Assembly: GCA_900316745.1 (NCBI GenBank)
Contig: ONEB01000007.1
Span: 32,251-96,250 of the forward strand
DNA: 64,000 nucleotides
Direction of reading: 5' to 3'
DNA from: an uncultured Eubacteriales bacterium
GTDB taxonomy: Bacteria > Bacillota > Clostridia > Oscillospirales > Oscillospiraceae
How positions within the stretch are numbered: the stretch's first letter is position 1; each line of letters begins with the position of its first letter. Shown here piece by piece: positions 55,181 through 62,924 of this stretch. The notes below the pieces were generated by a model. The model ran no database searches. It saw only the letters and a program-made list of their open reading frames with translations, and was not told where the DNA came from. A program made the translations under genes and the position numbers.

Positions 55181-55675
55181 TTATTCATCCAAAAGCTGCT
55201 CCAATACAGCCATTCTTGGATCGCGTGGTTTTTGGCAATTGCACGGACCGAGGTTCAAATCCGCCCCGCACTGCGCGCAGAGTCCGGCGCAGTCCTCCCG
55301 GCAGAGGCATTTGGCTTCCATATCCAGAACGAAGCAAGTGGAAAGGACCTCGTCCAGATCGAGCGCGTCGCCCTCTAAGGGGAAGATCTCGGGATCGTCA
55401 TCCTCCTCGGGGTTGGCCGTGAGGGTGACGAGCAGCGGCAGATCCTTTACGCGCTGGAATTCCTTTCCGCAGCGGTCACACACGCAGCGCATCTCAGCGT
55501 GCAGCGTGCCGCTCAAGCTCAGAATGCCGGCGGTGTTGCGGATCTCGCCCTCGGCGGTGATGGGCGCCGTATATTCCAGAACAGACGGAAAGTCCAGCGT
55601 GTCGGTGTCGAGCGTCTGAGAAAACGCCTTCCGGCTGCCGGGAATCTCGATAATGTCTTTCAGGTTGAGTAACAT
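55181..55675 (-). CDS. yceD: YceD/DUF177 family protein
   Basis: Conserved partner of rpmF, linked to 23S rRNA processing in plants and bacteria. The 164-residue product has the family cysteines CDRCGKEF (about 71-78) and LCAQCGADLNLGPCNC, a likely zinc site, plus EEDDDPEIFPLEGDALDLDE. It is the first gene of the yceD-rpmF operon and has a consensus promoter. Confidence 0.92.
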   Translation of the reverse strand: MLLNLKDIIEIPGSRKAFSQTLDTDTLDFPSVLEYTAPITAEGEIRNTAGILSLSGTLHAEMRCVCDRCGKEFQRVKDLPLLVTLTANPEEDDDPEIFPLEGDALDLDEVLSTCFVLDMEAKCLCREDCAGLCAQCGADLNLGPCNCQKPRDPRMAVLEQLLDE

Positions 55676-55704
55676 AGAAGCGCACCTCGCACAATCGCTT
55701 TGAT

Positions 55705-55733
55705 ATTATAGATGATTTCTTCCCCGCTGTCAA
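55705..55733 (-). promoter_or_regulatory. Consensus promoter of yceD-rpmF
   Basis: Minus strand TTGACA (55733-55728), 17-bp spacer, TATAAT (55710-55705): both hexamers match consensus exactly. Confidence 0.88.
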
Positions 55734-55745
55734 CAGGAATTTGTG

Positions 55746-55774
55746 TTGACATTGGAAGAAAAATAAACGATAAT
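55746..55774 (+). promoter_or_regulatory. Promoter of the RluA-type gene
   Basis: TTGACA (55746-55751), 17-bp spacer, GATAAT (55769-55774), divergent from the yceD promoter. Confidence 0.72.
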
Positions 55775-55803
55775 ATGATCAGCCCATAGGGAGAAATGAC
55801 AAG

Positions 55804-56802
55804 ATGAAAGAATTTACCATTGGCAGGAACGACAGCGGGCAGCGTCTGGACCGCTTTGTGGGGAAAAACGTGCCCCTGCTGCCGGAATCTCTGCTGCAAA
55901 AATACATCCGCATCAAGCGCATCAAGGTAAACCACAAGGGCGCCAAGCGCGACACGCGCCTCATCACGGGCGATCAGGTGCAGCTTTATATCAACGACGA
56001 GTTCTTTGAAAAGCCCGCGGAGCACAACGCGCACCTGAAAATCGCGACGCCCCGCCTCACCGTTGTGTACGAGGACGAAAACATCCTCCTTGCCGACAAA
56101 AAGCCCGGCGTACTGTGCCACAGCGCGGGCGACTGGAGCTGGGACACGCTCATTGCGAACATCCAGGCCTATCTGCGCTTAAAAGGCGAATGGGACCCGA
56201 AGGCGGAAAACAGCTTCGCCCCGGCGCTGTGCAACCGCATCGACCGCAACACCGGCGGCATCGTCATCGCCGCCAAGAATGCCGAAGCGCTGCGCATCCT
56301 GAACGACAAGATCAAAGCGCGCGAGATCGAGAAATACTATCTCTGCACCGTGCACGGAAAGCCCCGCCCCGCCGAGGGACGTCTGGAGGGCTACCTATTT
56401 AAAGATGCGGTGAAGAATCAGGTCTACGTCAGGCGCACCGGCGAGCCGGGCGCAAAGACCGCCGTGACGGAATACCGGACGCTGAAGACCAAGGGCGCCC
56501 TCTCGCTCGTGGAGTGCAGGCTCCTCACCGGACGCACGCACCAGATCCGCGCGCAGATGGCGGACGCGGGCTGGCCGCTTCTGGGCGACGGGAAATACGG
56601 CAAGGAGCGCGTGAACCGCTCCTACGGCGAAAAGGGGCAGGCGCTTTACTCCTACAAGCTGGAGTTTGCCTTCCCCACCGACGCGGGGATGCTCGAATAC
56701 CTGCGCGGCAGGACGTTCCAGGTAAACGACATCCCGTTCGTGGAGAAGTATTTCCCGGGCTATCATCTGACGAAGCGCGAAACCGAAAGCGAAGAAGGCT
56801 GA
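55804..56802 (+). CDS. RluA-family pseudouridine synthase
   Basis: RNA-modifying enzyme (332 residues) with an N-terminal S4-like part (SGQRLDRFVGKNVPLLPESL) and the catalytic motif as CNRIDRNTGGIVI, with Asp147. This differs from the usual HRLDRxTSG but is seen in the clostridial RluC/D-like branch. GRTHQIRAQMADAGWPLLGD completes the active site. The RNA target is unknown. Its TGA overlaps the ATG of the channel gene by one base. Confidence 0.9.
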   Translation: MKEFTIGRNDSGQRLDRFVGKNVPLLPESLLQKYIRIKRIKVNHKGAKRDTRLITGDQVQLYINDEFFEKPAEHNAHLKIATPRLTVVYEDENILLADKKPGVLCHSAGDWSWDTLIANIQAYLRLKGEWDPKAENSFAPALCNRIDRNTGGIVIAAKNAEALRILNDKIKAREIEKYYLCTVHGKPRPAEGRLEGYLFKDAVKNQVYVRRTGEPGAKTAVTEYRTLKTKGALSLVECRLLTGRTHQIRAQMADAGWPLLGDGKYGKERVNRSYGEKGQALYSYKLEFAFPTDAGMLEYLRGRTFQVNDIPFVEKYFPGYHLTKRETESEEG

Positions 56803-58010
56803 TGGATATGGATATTATTCTGCGCCGCCGCAGACGCATCTTCGAGATCGTTGAGATCGGCTCCACGGGCGACTGGCTCAGCCGCCTGTACGACCTGGTC
56901 TATACGCTCACGATCCTCTTAAACCTCACGGCGACGATCCTGGGCACGTTCGCGCCCATCGAGGCGCGCTACGGCGCGCTTCTGGATGTGATCGACCTCA
57001 TCACGGTCGTGTTCTTCACGGCCGACTTTGCCCTGCGCATCTACACGGCGGACTTCCGCTTCCCCGGCAAGACGCTGCCGCGGGCGGCGGCGCGGTATAT
57101 GGTGTCGTTCTCCGGCATCATCGACATCCTGTCGTTCCTGCCGTTCTATCTGCCGTGGTTCTTCCCGTCGGGCGCGGTCGCGTTCCGGATGCTGCGCGTG
57201 ATCCGCATCTTCCGGCTGTTCCGCATCAACAGCTATTATGACTCCCTGAACGTCATCACATCCGTCCTCTCGAGCAAGCGCCGGCAGCTCATGAGCTCCG
57301 TGTGCATCATCCTCGTGCTGATGCTGGCCTCGAGCCTGTGCATGTACAGCCTGGAGAACGCGGCGCAGCCGGACGTGTTCAAAAACGCCTTCTCCGGCAT
57401 CTGGTGGGCGGCCTCCACGCTGCTGACCGTCGGCTACGGCGACATTTACCCGATCACGACGGCGGGGCGCATCCTCGGCATCATCATCACGTTCCTCGGC
57501 GTGGGCATGGTCGCGATCCCGACCGGCATCATCAGCGCCGGCTTCATCGAGCAGGACACGCGCCTGAAGCGCATGACCGAGCAGGCAAGCGAATTCGACA
57601 TGCATTTTATAAAAGTGCAGCTGCACAAAAACGACGGCTGGACCGGACGCGAGATCAAAGACCTCGGCTTTCCCGGCGGCGTGATCGTCGCCGCCATCCA
57701 GCGCGAGGGGCGCGTGATCGTGCCGAAGGGCGACACGAAGCTGAAAGACGGCGACGTGCTCGTGATCGGCGCGGAACACTTCAAAGATGACTGGCACATC
57801 GATCTCAAGGAGGTCGTCCTGCACCGCCAGAGCCCGTGGAACGGCACGGCGATCCGCGATCTGGACATCTCCCGCCAGACGATCATCGTCATGATCCGCC
57901 GCCGCGGCACGATGCTGGTGCCGAACGGCGACCTCATCCTGCGCGAGGGCGACGAGGTGCTCCTGTACACCAAGAGCCACATCACTGACGCGATCGACAT
58001 TCAAATTTAA
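56802..58010 (+). CDS. Voltage-gated-like potassium channel with two RCK-C domains
   Basis: Six-helix potassium channel (402 residues). S4 carries repeated arginines (RMLRVIRIFRLFRI, about 129-142), the pore loop has the filter TVGYGD (209-214), and S6 follows. The cytoplasmic C-terminus holds two consecutive TrkA-C/RCK-C-like domains (about 253-325 and 330-400). No NAD-binding RCK-N domain precedes them. The start MDMDIIL overlaps the upstream stop (TGATG). The ligand of the RCK-C domains is unknown. Confidence 0.9.
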   Translation: MDMDIILRRRRRIFEIVEIGSTGDWLSRLYDLVYTLTILLNLTATILGTFAPIEARYGALLDVIDLITVVFFTADFALRIYTADFRFPGKTLPRAAARYMVSFSGIIDILSFLPFYLPWFFPSGAVAFRMLRVIRIFRLFRINSYYDSLNVITSVLSSKRRQLMSSVCIILVLMLASSLCMYSLENAAQPDVFKNAFSGIWWAASTLLTVGYGDIYPITTAGRILGIIITFLGVGMVAIPTGIISAGFIEQDTRLKRMTEQASEFDMHFIKVQLHKNDGWTGREIKDLGFPGGVIVAAIQREGRVIVPKGDTKLKDGDVLVIGAEHFKDDWHIDLKEVVLHRQSPWNGTAIRDLDISRQTIIVMIRRRGTMLVPNGDLILREGDEVLLYTKSHITDAIDIQI

Positions 58011-58031
58011 TCATCCCGGAGGATTTTTATC

Positions 58032-58292
58032 ATGCAGACCTATACCTACAGACCCACAGGCCCCGTGTGCTCGCGGCGCATCAGCTTCTCGATCGAGGAC
58101 GGCAGGCTCCACAATGTCAGCTTCGTCGGCGGCTGCGACGGCAATCTCAAGGCCATCGGCAAGCTCGTCGAGGGCGCGGACGCGAAAGAGATCGCCGCCA
58201 TCCTGCGCGGCAACGACTGCGGCGGGCGCGGCACCTCCTGCGCCGACCAGCTCGCGCGCGCGGTCGAGGAAGCCCTCGCGGAAGGAGCCTGA
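58032..58292 (+). CDS. TSCPD-domain protein (TIGR03905 type)
   Basis: Small protein of 86 residues with VSFVGGCDGNLKAIGKLVEG and the defining GTSCADQLARA. Related TSCPD domains occur at the end of some ribonucleotide reductases, but the free form has no known function. AGGAGG lies about 10 bases upstream. It lies 2 bases before pepT. Confidence 0.85.
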   Translation: MQTYTYRPTGPVCSRRISFSIEDGRLHNVSFVGGCDGNLKAIGKLVEGADAKEIAAILRGNDCGGRGTSCADQLARAVEEALAEGA

Positions 58293-58294
58293 CA

Positions 58295-59509
58295 ATGAAA
58301 GCATACGAAAGACTCATCCGCTACGCGCGCGTGCACACCTCCAGCGCTGAGGACAGCGACACCGTCCCCTCGACAATGCGTCAGTTTGATCTTGCACACA
58401 TGCTCGAGCAGGAACTCAACGAGCTCGGCTTTTCCGAAGTCTTTGTGGACACGCACGCCTACGTCTACGGCGCGCTCCCCGCGACGGCGGGTATGGAGAA
58501 CAGGCCGAGCGTCGCACTCATCGCCCATCTCGACACGATTCCGGACACGGACTTTTCCGGCGAGAACGTGCAGCCGCAGCTCGTGGAGCACTACGACGGC
58601 GGCGACCTTACGCTCGGCACGAGCGGGCGCGTGCTCTCCCCGAAGCAGTTTCCCGATCTCAAAGGCTGCGTCGGACACACGCTCATCACGACGGACGGCA
58701 CCACCGTCCTCGGCGCAGACGACAAGGCCGGCGTCGCGGAGATCCTCACCGCGTGTGAGGAGCTTCTGCGCGAAGACCTCCCGCACGGACGGATCGCCGT
58801 GTGCTTCACGCCGGACGAGGAGATCGGTCACGGCGCGGAGCTTCTGGACTTAAAGCGCCTCGGCGCGGACTTTGCCTACACGGTGGACGGCGGCGCGCCG
58901 GAGGAGATCAATTTCGAGACCTTCAACGCAGCGTCGGCGACCGTGGAGATCGCGGGCGTGAACGTCCACCCCGGCGACGCCAAGGGCAAAATGCGAAACG
59001 CCGCCCACGTCGCCATGGAGTTTGACGCCCTGCTCCCCGCCGCCGAGCGTCCGGAGCGCACCGAGGGCTATGAGGGCTTCTTCCATCTGACAGAGATCAA
59101 GGCGGACGTGGAGTCCGCCGTGCTCCAGTACATCGTCCGCGACCATGACGCGCAGCGCTTCGCCGTGCGCAAGTCCATCATGGAGCAGGCGGCAAAGCAC
59201 CTCAACGAGATCTACGGCGCCGGCACCGTGACGCTCACGCTTCGCGACCAGTACCGCAACATGGCCCAGGTGCTTCAGGCGCATCCGGACGTGATCACCC
59301 GCGCGGAGAACGCGATCTGCAAAGCGGGGCTGACGCCCGTTCGCCGTCCCATCCGCGGCGGCACGGACGGCGCGCAGCTCTCGTTCCGGGGTCTCCCCTG
59401 CCCGAATCTCGGCACGGCGGGCGGCGGCTGCCACGGCCCTTACGAGCACATCAGCGTGCAGAACATGGACATCGTCGTTCAAATGCTCAAGGCGCTGCTG
59501 ACGGCCTGA
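58295..59509 (+). CDS. pepT: Peptidase T (tripeptidase)
   Basis: Zinc M20 aminopeptidase that splits N-terminal residues from tripeptides in the cytoplasm. The 404-residue product has ALIAHLDTIPD (first zinc ligand and Asp), LGADDKAGVAEIL (bridging Asp), TPDEEIGHGAE (Glu pair) and GGTDGAQLSFRGLPCPNLGTAG with downstream His. Length is normal. GGAGCC precedes it, 2 bases after the TSCPD gene. Confidence 0.93.
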   Translation: MKAYERLIRYARVHTSSAEDSDTVPSTMRQFDLAHMLEQELNELGFSEVFVDTHAYVYGALPATAGMENRPSVALIAHLDTIPDTDFSGENVQPQLVEHYDGGDLTLGTSGRVLSPKQFPDLKGCVGHTLITTDGTTVLGADDKAGVAEILTACEELLREDLPHGRIAVCFTPDEEIGHGAELLDLKRLGADFAYTVDGGAPEEINFETFNAASATVEIAGVNVHPGDAKGKMRNAAHVAMEFDALLPAAERPERTEGYEGFFHLTEIKADVESAVLQYIVRDHDAQRFAVRKSIMEQAAKHLNEIYGAGTVTLTLRDQYRNMAQVLQAHPDVITRAENAICKAGLTPVRRPIRGGTDGAQLSFRGLPCPNLGTAGGGCHGPYEHISVQNMDIVVQMLKALLTA

Positions 59510-59532
59510 GAAAGAGTATCAGAATTCCAACA

Positions 59533-59573
59533 AAATCTTGCGCTTTGGTCGCAGCCAAGGCGCAGATTTTTTT
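59533..59573 (+). terminator. Terminator of pepT
   Basis: AAATCTTGCGCTTTGG / CCAAGGCGCAGATTT with one bulge, followed by TTTTTTT. It starts 24 bases past the pepT stop. Confidence 0.75.
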
Positions 59574-59613
59574 GTCAATATCGCAAATTGTACAAAGATT
59601 GAAAGGAAAAATA

Positions 59614-59629
59614 ATGCTATATTTAGTGC
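59614..59629 (+). promoter_or_regulatory. NrdR-type box 1
   Basis: ATGCTATATTTAGTGC resembles the NrdR box (about ACACTATATATAGTGT). It lies exactly 32 bases upstream of the second box, the spacing known for paired NrdR sites. Confidence 0.72.
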
Positions 59630-59638
59630 CGTATTATG

Positions 59639-59667
59639 TTGACAAAAACTATATCTAGTGGTAGTAT
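59639..59667 (+). promoter_or_regulatory. Promoter of nrdG-nrdD-trxB
   Basis: TTGACA (59639-59644), 17-bp spacer, TAGTAT (59662-59667). NrdR box 2 fills the spacer. Confidence 0.78.
59646..59661 (+). promoter_or_regulatory. NrdR-type box 2
   Basis: AAACTATATCTAGTGG lies between the -35 and -10, so a bound repressor would block RNA polymerase. It is in the same phase as box 1 (32 bases between starts). Confidence 0.75.
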
Positions 59668-59702
59668 TCTATCTGCACCCACAATTACCACGGAGGCTTG
59701 CC

Positions 59703-60404
59703 ATGCTCATTTCGGGACTGCAAAAAATGACGCTGCTGGACTATCCGGGGCTTGTCGCCTGCACGGTGTTCACCGGCGGCTGCAACTTCCGGTGTCCGTT
59801 CTGCCACAACGCATCTCTGGTTCTGCCCGAGGCGCTTCAGGCGTCGGACGGCGGCGTGGAGACGGTGCTGTCGTTTCTGAAAAAGCGGCAGGGGCTCCTG
59901 GACGGCGTTGCCGTCACGGGCGGTGAGCCGCTCCTGCACGCGGACATGGCGGACTTCCTGCGTGAGGTGAAGGCACTGGGCTTTCGCGTGAAGCTCGACA
60001 CGAACGGCACGTTCCCCGACCGACTCATCTCGCTCGTGGATCAGGGCCTTGTCGATCGCGTCGCCATGGACATCAAGAACGACCCCGCGCTCTATGCAAA
60101 GACCGTCGGGCTCGAGACGATGGACATGGCGTCTGTCACGAAGAGCAAGGATTTCCTGCTCTCCGGCGCGGTGGAATATGAATTTCGCACAACCGTCGTG
60201 CGCGGGCTGCACACGCGTGAGAGCCTCATCGCCGCGGCGCACTGGATCGAGGGCGCGCAGGCGTACTTCCTCCAGCAGTTCAAAGACTCGGGCGAGCTCA
60301 TCGCCCCGGACAGGCTCGGCGCGTTCTCGGATGAAGAGATGCACGCGCTCTGCGACGCCGTAAAACCGATCATTCCGACCGTGCAGCTGCGCGGTGTAGA
60401 ATAA
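59703..60404 (+). CDS. nrdG: Anaerobic ribonucleotide reductase activating protein
   Basis: Radical SAM enzyme that puts the glycyl radical on NrdD. The 233-residue product has the cluster motif C-x3-C-x2-C at Cys27, Cys31 and Cys34 (GGCNFRCPFCHN), GGEPLL and DTNG. It is longer than E. coli NrdG (about 155) and of the form common in Clostridia. GGAGG lies 6 bases upstream. It is followed by nrdD under the NrdR-box promoter, which supports NrdG over pyruvate formate-lyase activase. Confidence 0.9.
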   Translation: MLISGLQKMTLLDYPGLVACTVFTGGCNFRCPFCHNASLVLPEALQASDGGVETVLSFLKKRQGLLDGVAVTGGEPLLHADMADFLREVKALGFRVKLDTNGTFPDRLISLVDQGLVDRVAMDIKNDPALYAKTVGLETMDMASVTKSKDFLLSGAVEYEFRTTVVRGLHTRESLIAAAHWIEGAQAYFLQQFKDSGELIAPDRLGAFSDEEMHALCDAVKPIIPTVQLRGVE

Positions 60405-60442
60405 AGATACATTTGATTATAGATAGAGAGAGGAGCATTTAC

Positions 60443-62845
60443 ATGTACCAGGTGGTAAAGCGCGACGGACAGATCGTGGATTTTGACATCACCAAGATCG
60501 CCAACGCCATCAAGAAGGCATTTGAAGCAACCAAAACCGAATACAACGACAGCGTCATTGATTTTCTGGCGCTGAAGACCTCGGCGGACTTCCTGCCGAA
60601 GATCAAGGACGGCAAGGTCGCCGTCGAGGACATTCAGGACAGCGTCGAGGCCGTGCTCTCCCGCGGCGGCTATGAGACGGTCGCCAAGGCCTACATCCTC
60701 TACCGCAAGCAGCGCGAGAAGCTGCGCAACATGAATTCCACCTACCTCGATTATAAAGAGACCGTGGACAAGTATCTGAAAGTCGCGGACTGGCGTGTCA
60801 AGGAAAACTCCACCGTCACCTATTCCGTCGGCGGTCTGATCCTCTCCAACTCCGGCGCCATCACCGCAAACTACTGGCTCACCGAGGTCTATGACCAGGA
60901 GATCGGCAACGCCCACCGCAACTGCGACATCCACCTGCATGACCTCTCCATGCTCACCGGCTACTGCGCCGGCTGGAGCCTGAAGCAGCTCATCCAGCAG
61001 GGTCTCGGCATCCCGGGCAAAATCAACTCCGCCCCGGCAAGCCACCTCTCCACCCTCTGCAACCAGATGGTGAACTTCCTCGGCATCATGCAGAACGAAT
61101 GGGCGGGCGCGCAGGCGTTCAGCTCTTTCGACACCTACCTTGCCCCGTTCGTCAAGGTCGATAACCTCTCCTACAAGGAAGTCAAGCAGTGCATCCAGTC
61201 GTTCATCTTCGGCGTGAACACGCCGTCCCGCTGGGGCACGCAGGCGCCGTTTTCCAACATCACGCTCGACTGGACCGTGCCGGCAGACCTCAAGGACCTC
61301 CCCGCCATCGTCGGCGGCAAGGAGATGGACTTCACCTACGGCGACTGCAAGGCCGAGATGGATCTCGTGAACAAGGCGTTCATCAACATCATGATCGAGG
61401 GCGACGCCAACGGCCGCGGCTTCCAGTACCCGATCCCGACCTACTCCATCACGCGCGACTTTGACTGGTCTCCCACGGAGAACAACAAGCTCCTGTTCGA
61501 GATGACCGCGAAGTACGGCACGCCCTACTTCTCCAACTATATCAACTCCGACATGGAGCCCTCGGACGTGCGCTCGATGTGCTGCCGTCTGAGACTCGAC
61601 CTGCGCGAGCTGCGCAAGAAATCCGGCGGCTACTTCGGCTCCGGCGAGAGCACCGGCTCCATCGGCGTCGTGACGATCAACATGCCGCGCCTTGCCTATC
61701 AGTCGAAGGACGAGAAGGACTTCTATGAGCGCCTGGATCACCTGATGGATCTTGCCGCGCGCTCGCTGAAGATCAAGCGCGACGTCATCACGAAGCTGCT
61801 CGACATGGGTCTCTATCCCTACACGAAGCACTATCTCGGCACGTTTGCCAACCACTTCTCCACGATCGGTCTCGTCGGCATGAACGAGGCGGGTCTGAAC
61901 GCCAAGTGGATCCGCGCCGACATGACCGATCCCAAGTGCCAGACCTTTGCCAAGCAGGTGCTCGACCACATGCGCGAGCGTCTGAGCGACTATCAGGAGC
62001 AGTACGGCGACCTCTACAACCTCGAGGCGACCCCTGCCGAGTCCACCGCGTACCGCTTTGCCAAGCACGACAAGGAGGACTTCCCCGACATCATCACCGC
62101 CGCCGAGGCGGGCGGGGCTCCGTACTACACCAACAGCTCTCACCTGCCCGTGAGCTACACCGAGGACGTGTTCGCCGCCCTCGACATTCAGGACGATCTC
62201 CAGACGCGCTACACCTCCGGCACGGTCTTCCATGCCTTCCTCGGCGAGAAGCTCCCGAGCTGGGAGGCCGCCGCGAACCTCGTGCGCAAGATCGCCGAGA
62301 ACTATCGTCTGCCCTACTACACGCTCAGCCCCACCTACTCCGTCTGCAAGGACCACGGCTATCTCACCGGCGAGCAGTTCACCTGCCCGCACTGCGGCAA
62401 GCCCACCGAGGTTTACAGCCGCATCACCGGCTACTACCGCCCCGTGCAGAACTGGAACGACGGCAAAGCGCAGGAGTTCAAGGAGCGCCGCGAATATGTG
62501 ATCGCAAACTCCCACCTCACGCACGCAGGCCCCAAGGCGGAAGAGAACGTCGCCCCCGCCGGAGCGGACGCCGCCCCTGTCAGAGTCGACGCCGTGCAGC
62601 CGAGCAGCGATGCGATGCGCACGATCCTCTTCGCCACGCCCACCTGCCCGAACTGCCGCATCGCGAGCCAGTATCTCGACAAGGCCGGTGTGCAGTATGA
62701 AAAGCTCATGGCCGCCGAGAACGCCGACCTCTGCAAGCAGTACGGCGTAAAGCAGGCCCCGACGCTGATCGTCACCGACGGCGCGAACTTCGAGAAGATC
62801 GCCGGCGCCGGCGCCATCAAGCAGTATCTGTCCGAGCGCGCGTAA
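60443..62845 (+). CDS. nrdD: Anaerobic (class III) ribonucleotide reductase with fused redoxin domain
   Basis: Reduces ribonucleoside triphosphates to dNTPs without oxygen. The 800-residue product has an N-terminal ATP-cone (about 1-90; MYQVVKRDGQIVDFD) and the ten-stranded barrel. A zinc site (C635-x2-H638 ... C648-x2-C651) and the glycyl radical site SRITGYYR with Gly663 follow. After a Pro/Ala linker there is a C-terminal domain of about 76 residues (about 725-800) with CPNC (Cys735, Cys738) and APTLIV, a glutaredoxin/thioredoxin fold. Most NrdD proteins end soon after the radical loop. The fusion suggests a thiol-dependent rather than formate-dependent enzyme. Confidence 0.95.
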   Translation: MYQVVKRDGQIVDFDITKIANAIKKAFEATKTEYNDSVIDFLALKTSADFLPKIKDGKVAVEDIQDSVEAVLSRGGYETVAKAYILYRKQREKLRNMNSTYLDYKETVDKYLKVADWRVKENSTVTYSVGGLILSNSGAITANYWLTEVYDQEIGNAHRNCDIHLHDLSMLTGYCAGWSLKQLIQQGLGIPGKINSAPASHLSTLCNQMVNFLGIMQNEWAGAQAFSSFDTYLAPFVKVDNLSYKEVKQCIQSFIFGVNTPSRWGTQAPFSNITLDWTVPADLKDLPAIVGGKEMDFTYGDCKAEMDLVNKAFINIMIEGDANGRGFQYPIPTYSITRDFDWSPTENNKLLFEMTAKYGTPYFSNYINSDMEPSDVRSMCCRLRLDLRELRKKSGGYFGSGESTGSIGVVTINMPRLAYQSKDEKDFYERLDHLMDLAARSLKIKRDVITKLLDMGLYPYTKHYLGTFANHFSTIGLVGMNEAGLNAKWIRADMTDPKCQTFAKQVLDHMRERLSDYQEQYGDLYNLEATPAESTAYRFAKHDKEDFPDIITAAEAGGAPYYTNSSHLPVSYTEDVFAALDIQDDLQTRYTSGTVFHAFLGEKLPSWEAAANLVRKIAENYRLPYYTLSPTYSVCKDHGYLTGEQFTCPHCGKPTEVYSRITGYYRPVQNWNDGKAQEFKERREYVIANSHLTHAGPKAEENVAPAGADAAPVRVDAVQPSSDAMRTILFATPTCPNCRIASQYLDKAGVQYEKLMAAENADLCKQYGVKQAPTLIVTDGANFEKIAGAGAIKQYLSERA

Positions 62846-62869
62846 GGCGAGCAACAACCAAAAATGACT

Positions 62870-62901
62870 CGGTCATTGCGAACGCAGTTTCGCAATGACC
62901 G
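62870..62901. repeat. Short hairpin sharing the GTCATTGCGA ends of the 24-kb element
   Basis: CGGTCATTGCGAA / TTCGCAATGACCG is a perfect 13-bp stem with a 6-nt loop between nrdD and trxB. The arms match the terminal repeats of the 105-bp element at 24258-24362, so this may be a minimal or decayed copy. No T-run follows, so read-through to trxB is expected. Confidence 0.7.
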
Positions 62902-62924
62902 AATTCTTAAAAAGGAGCATTTCC

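Noticed and set aside
60092-62857. A very long open frame on the minus strand opposite nrdG-nrdD (and similar ones opposite lysS, acn, fusA and mutS2)
   Set aside because: High GC at third codon positions opens the opposite frames. The proteins are low-complexity, match no family, lack ribosome binding sites and lie on top of firmly identified genes.
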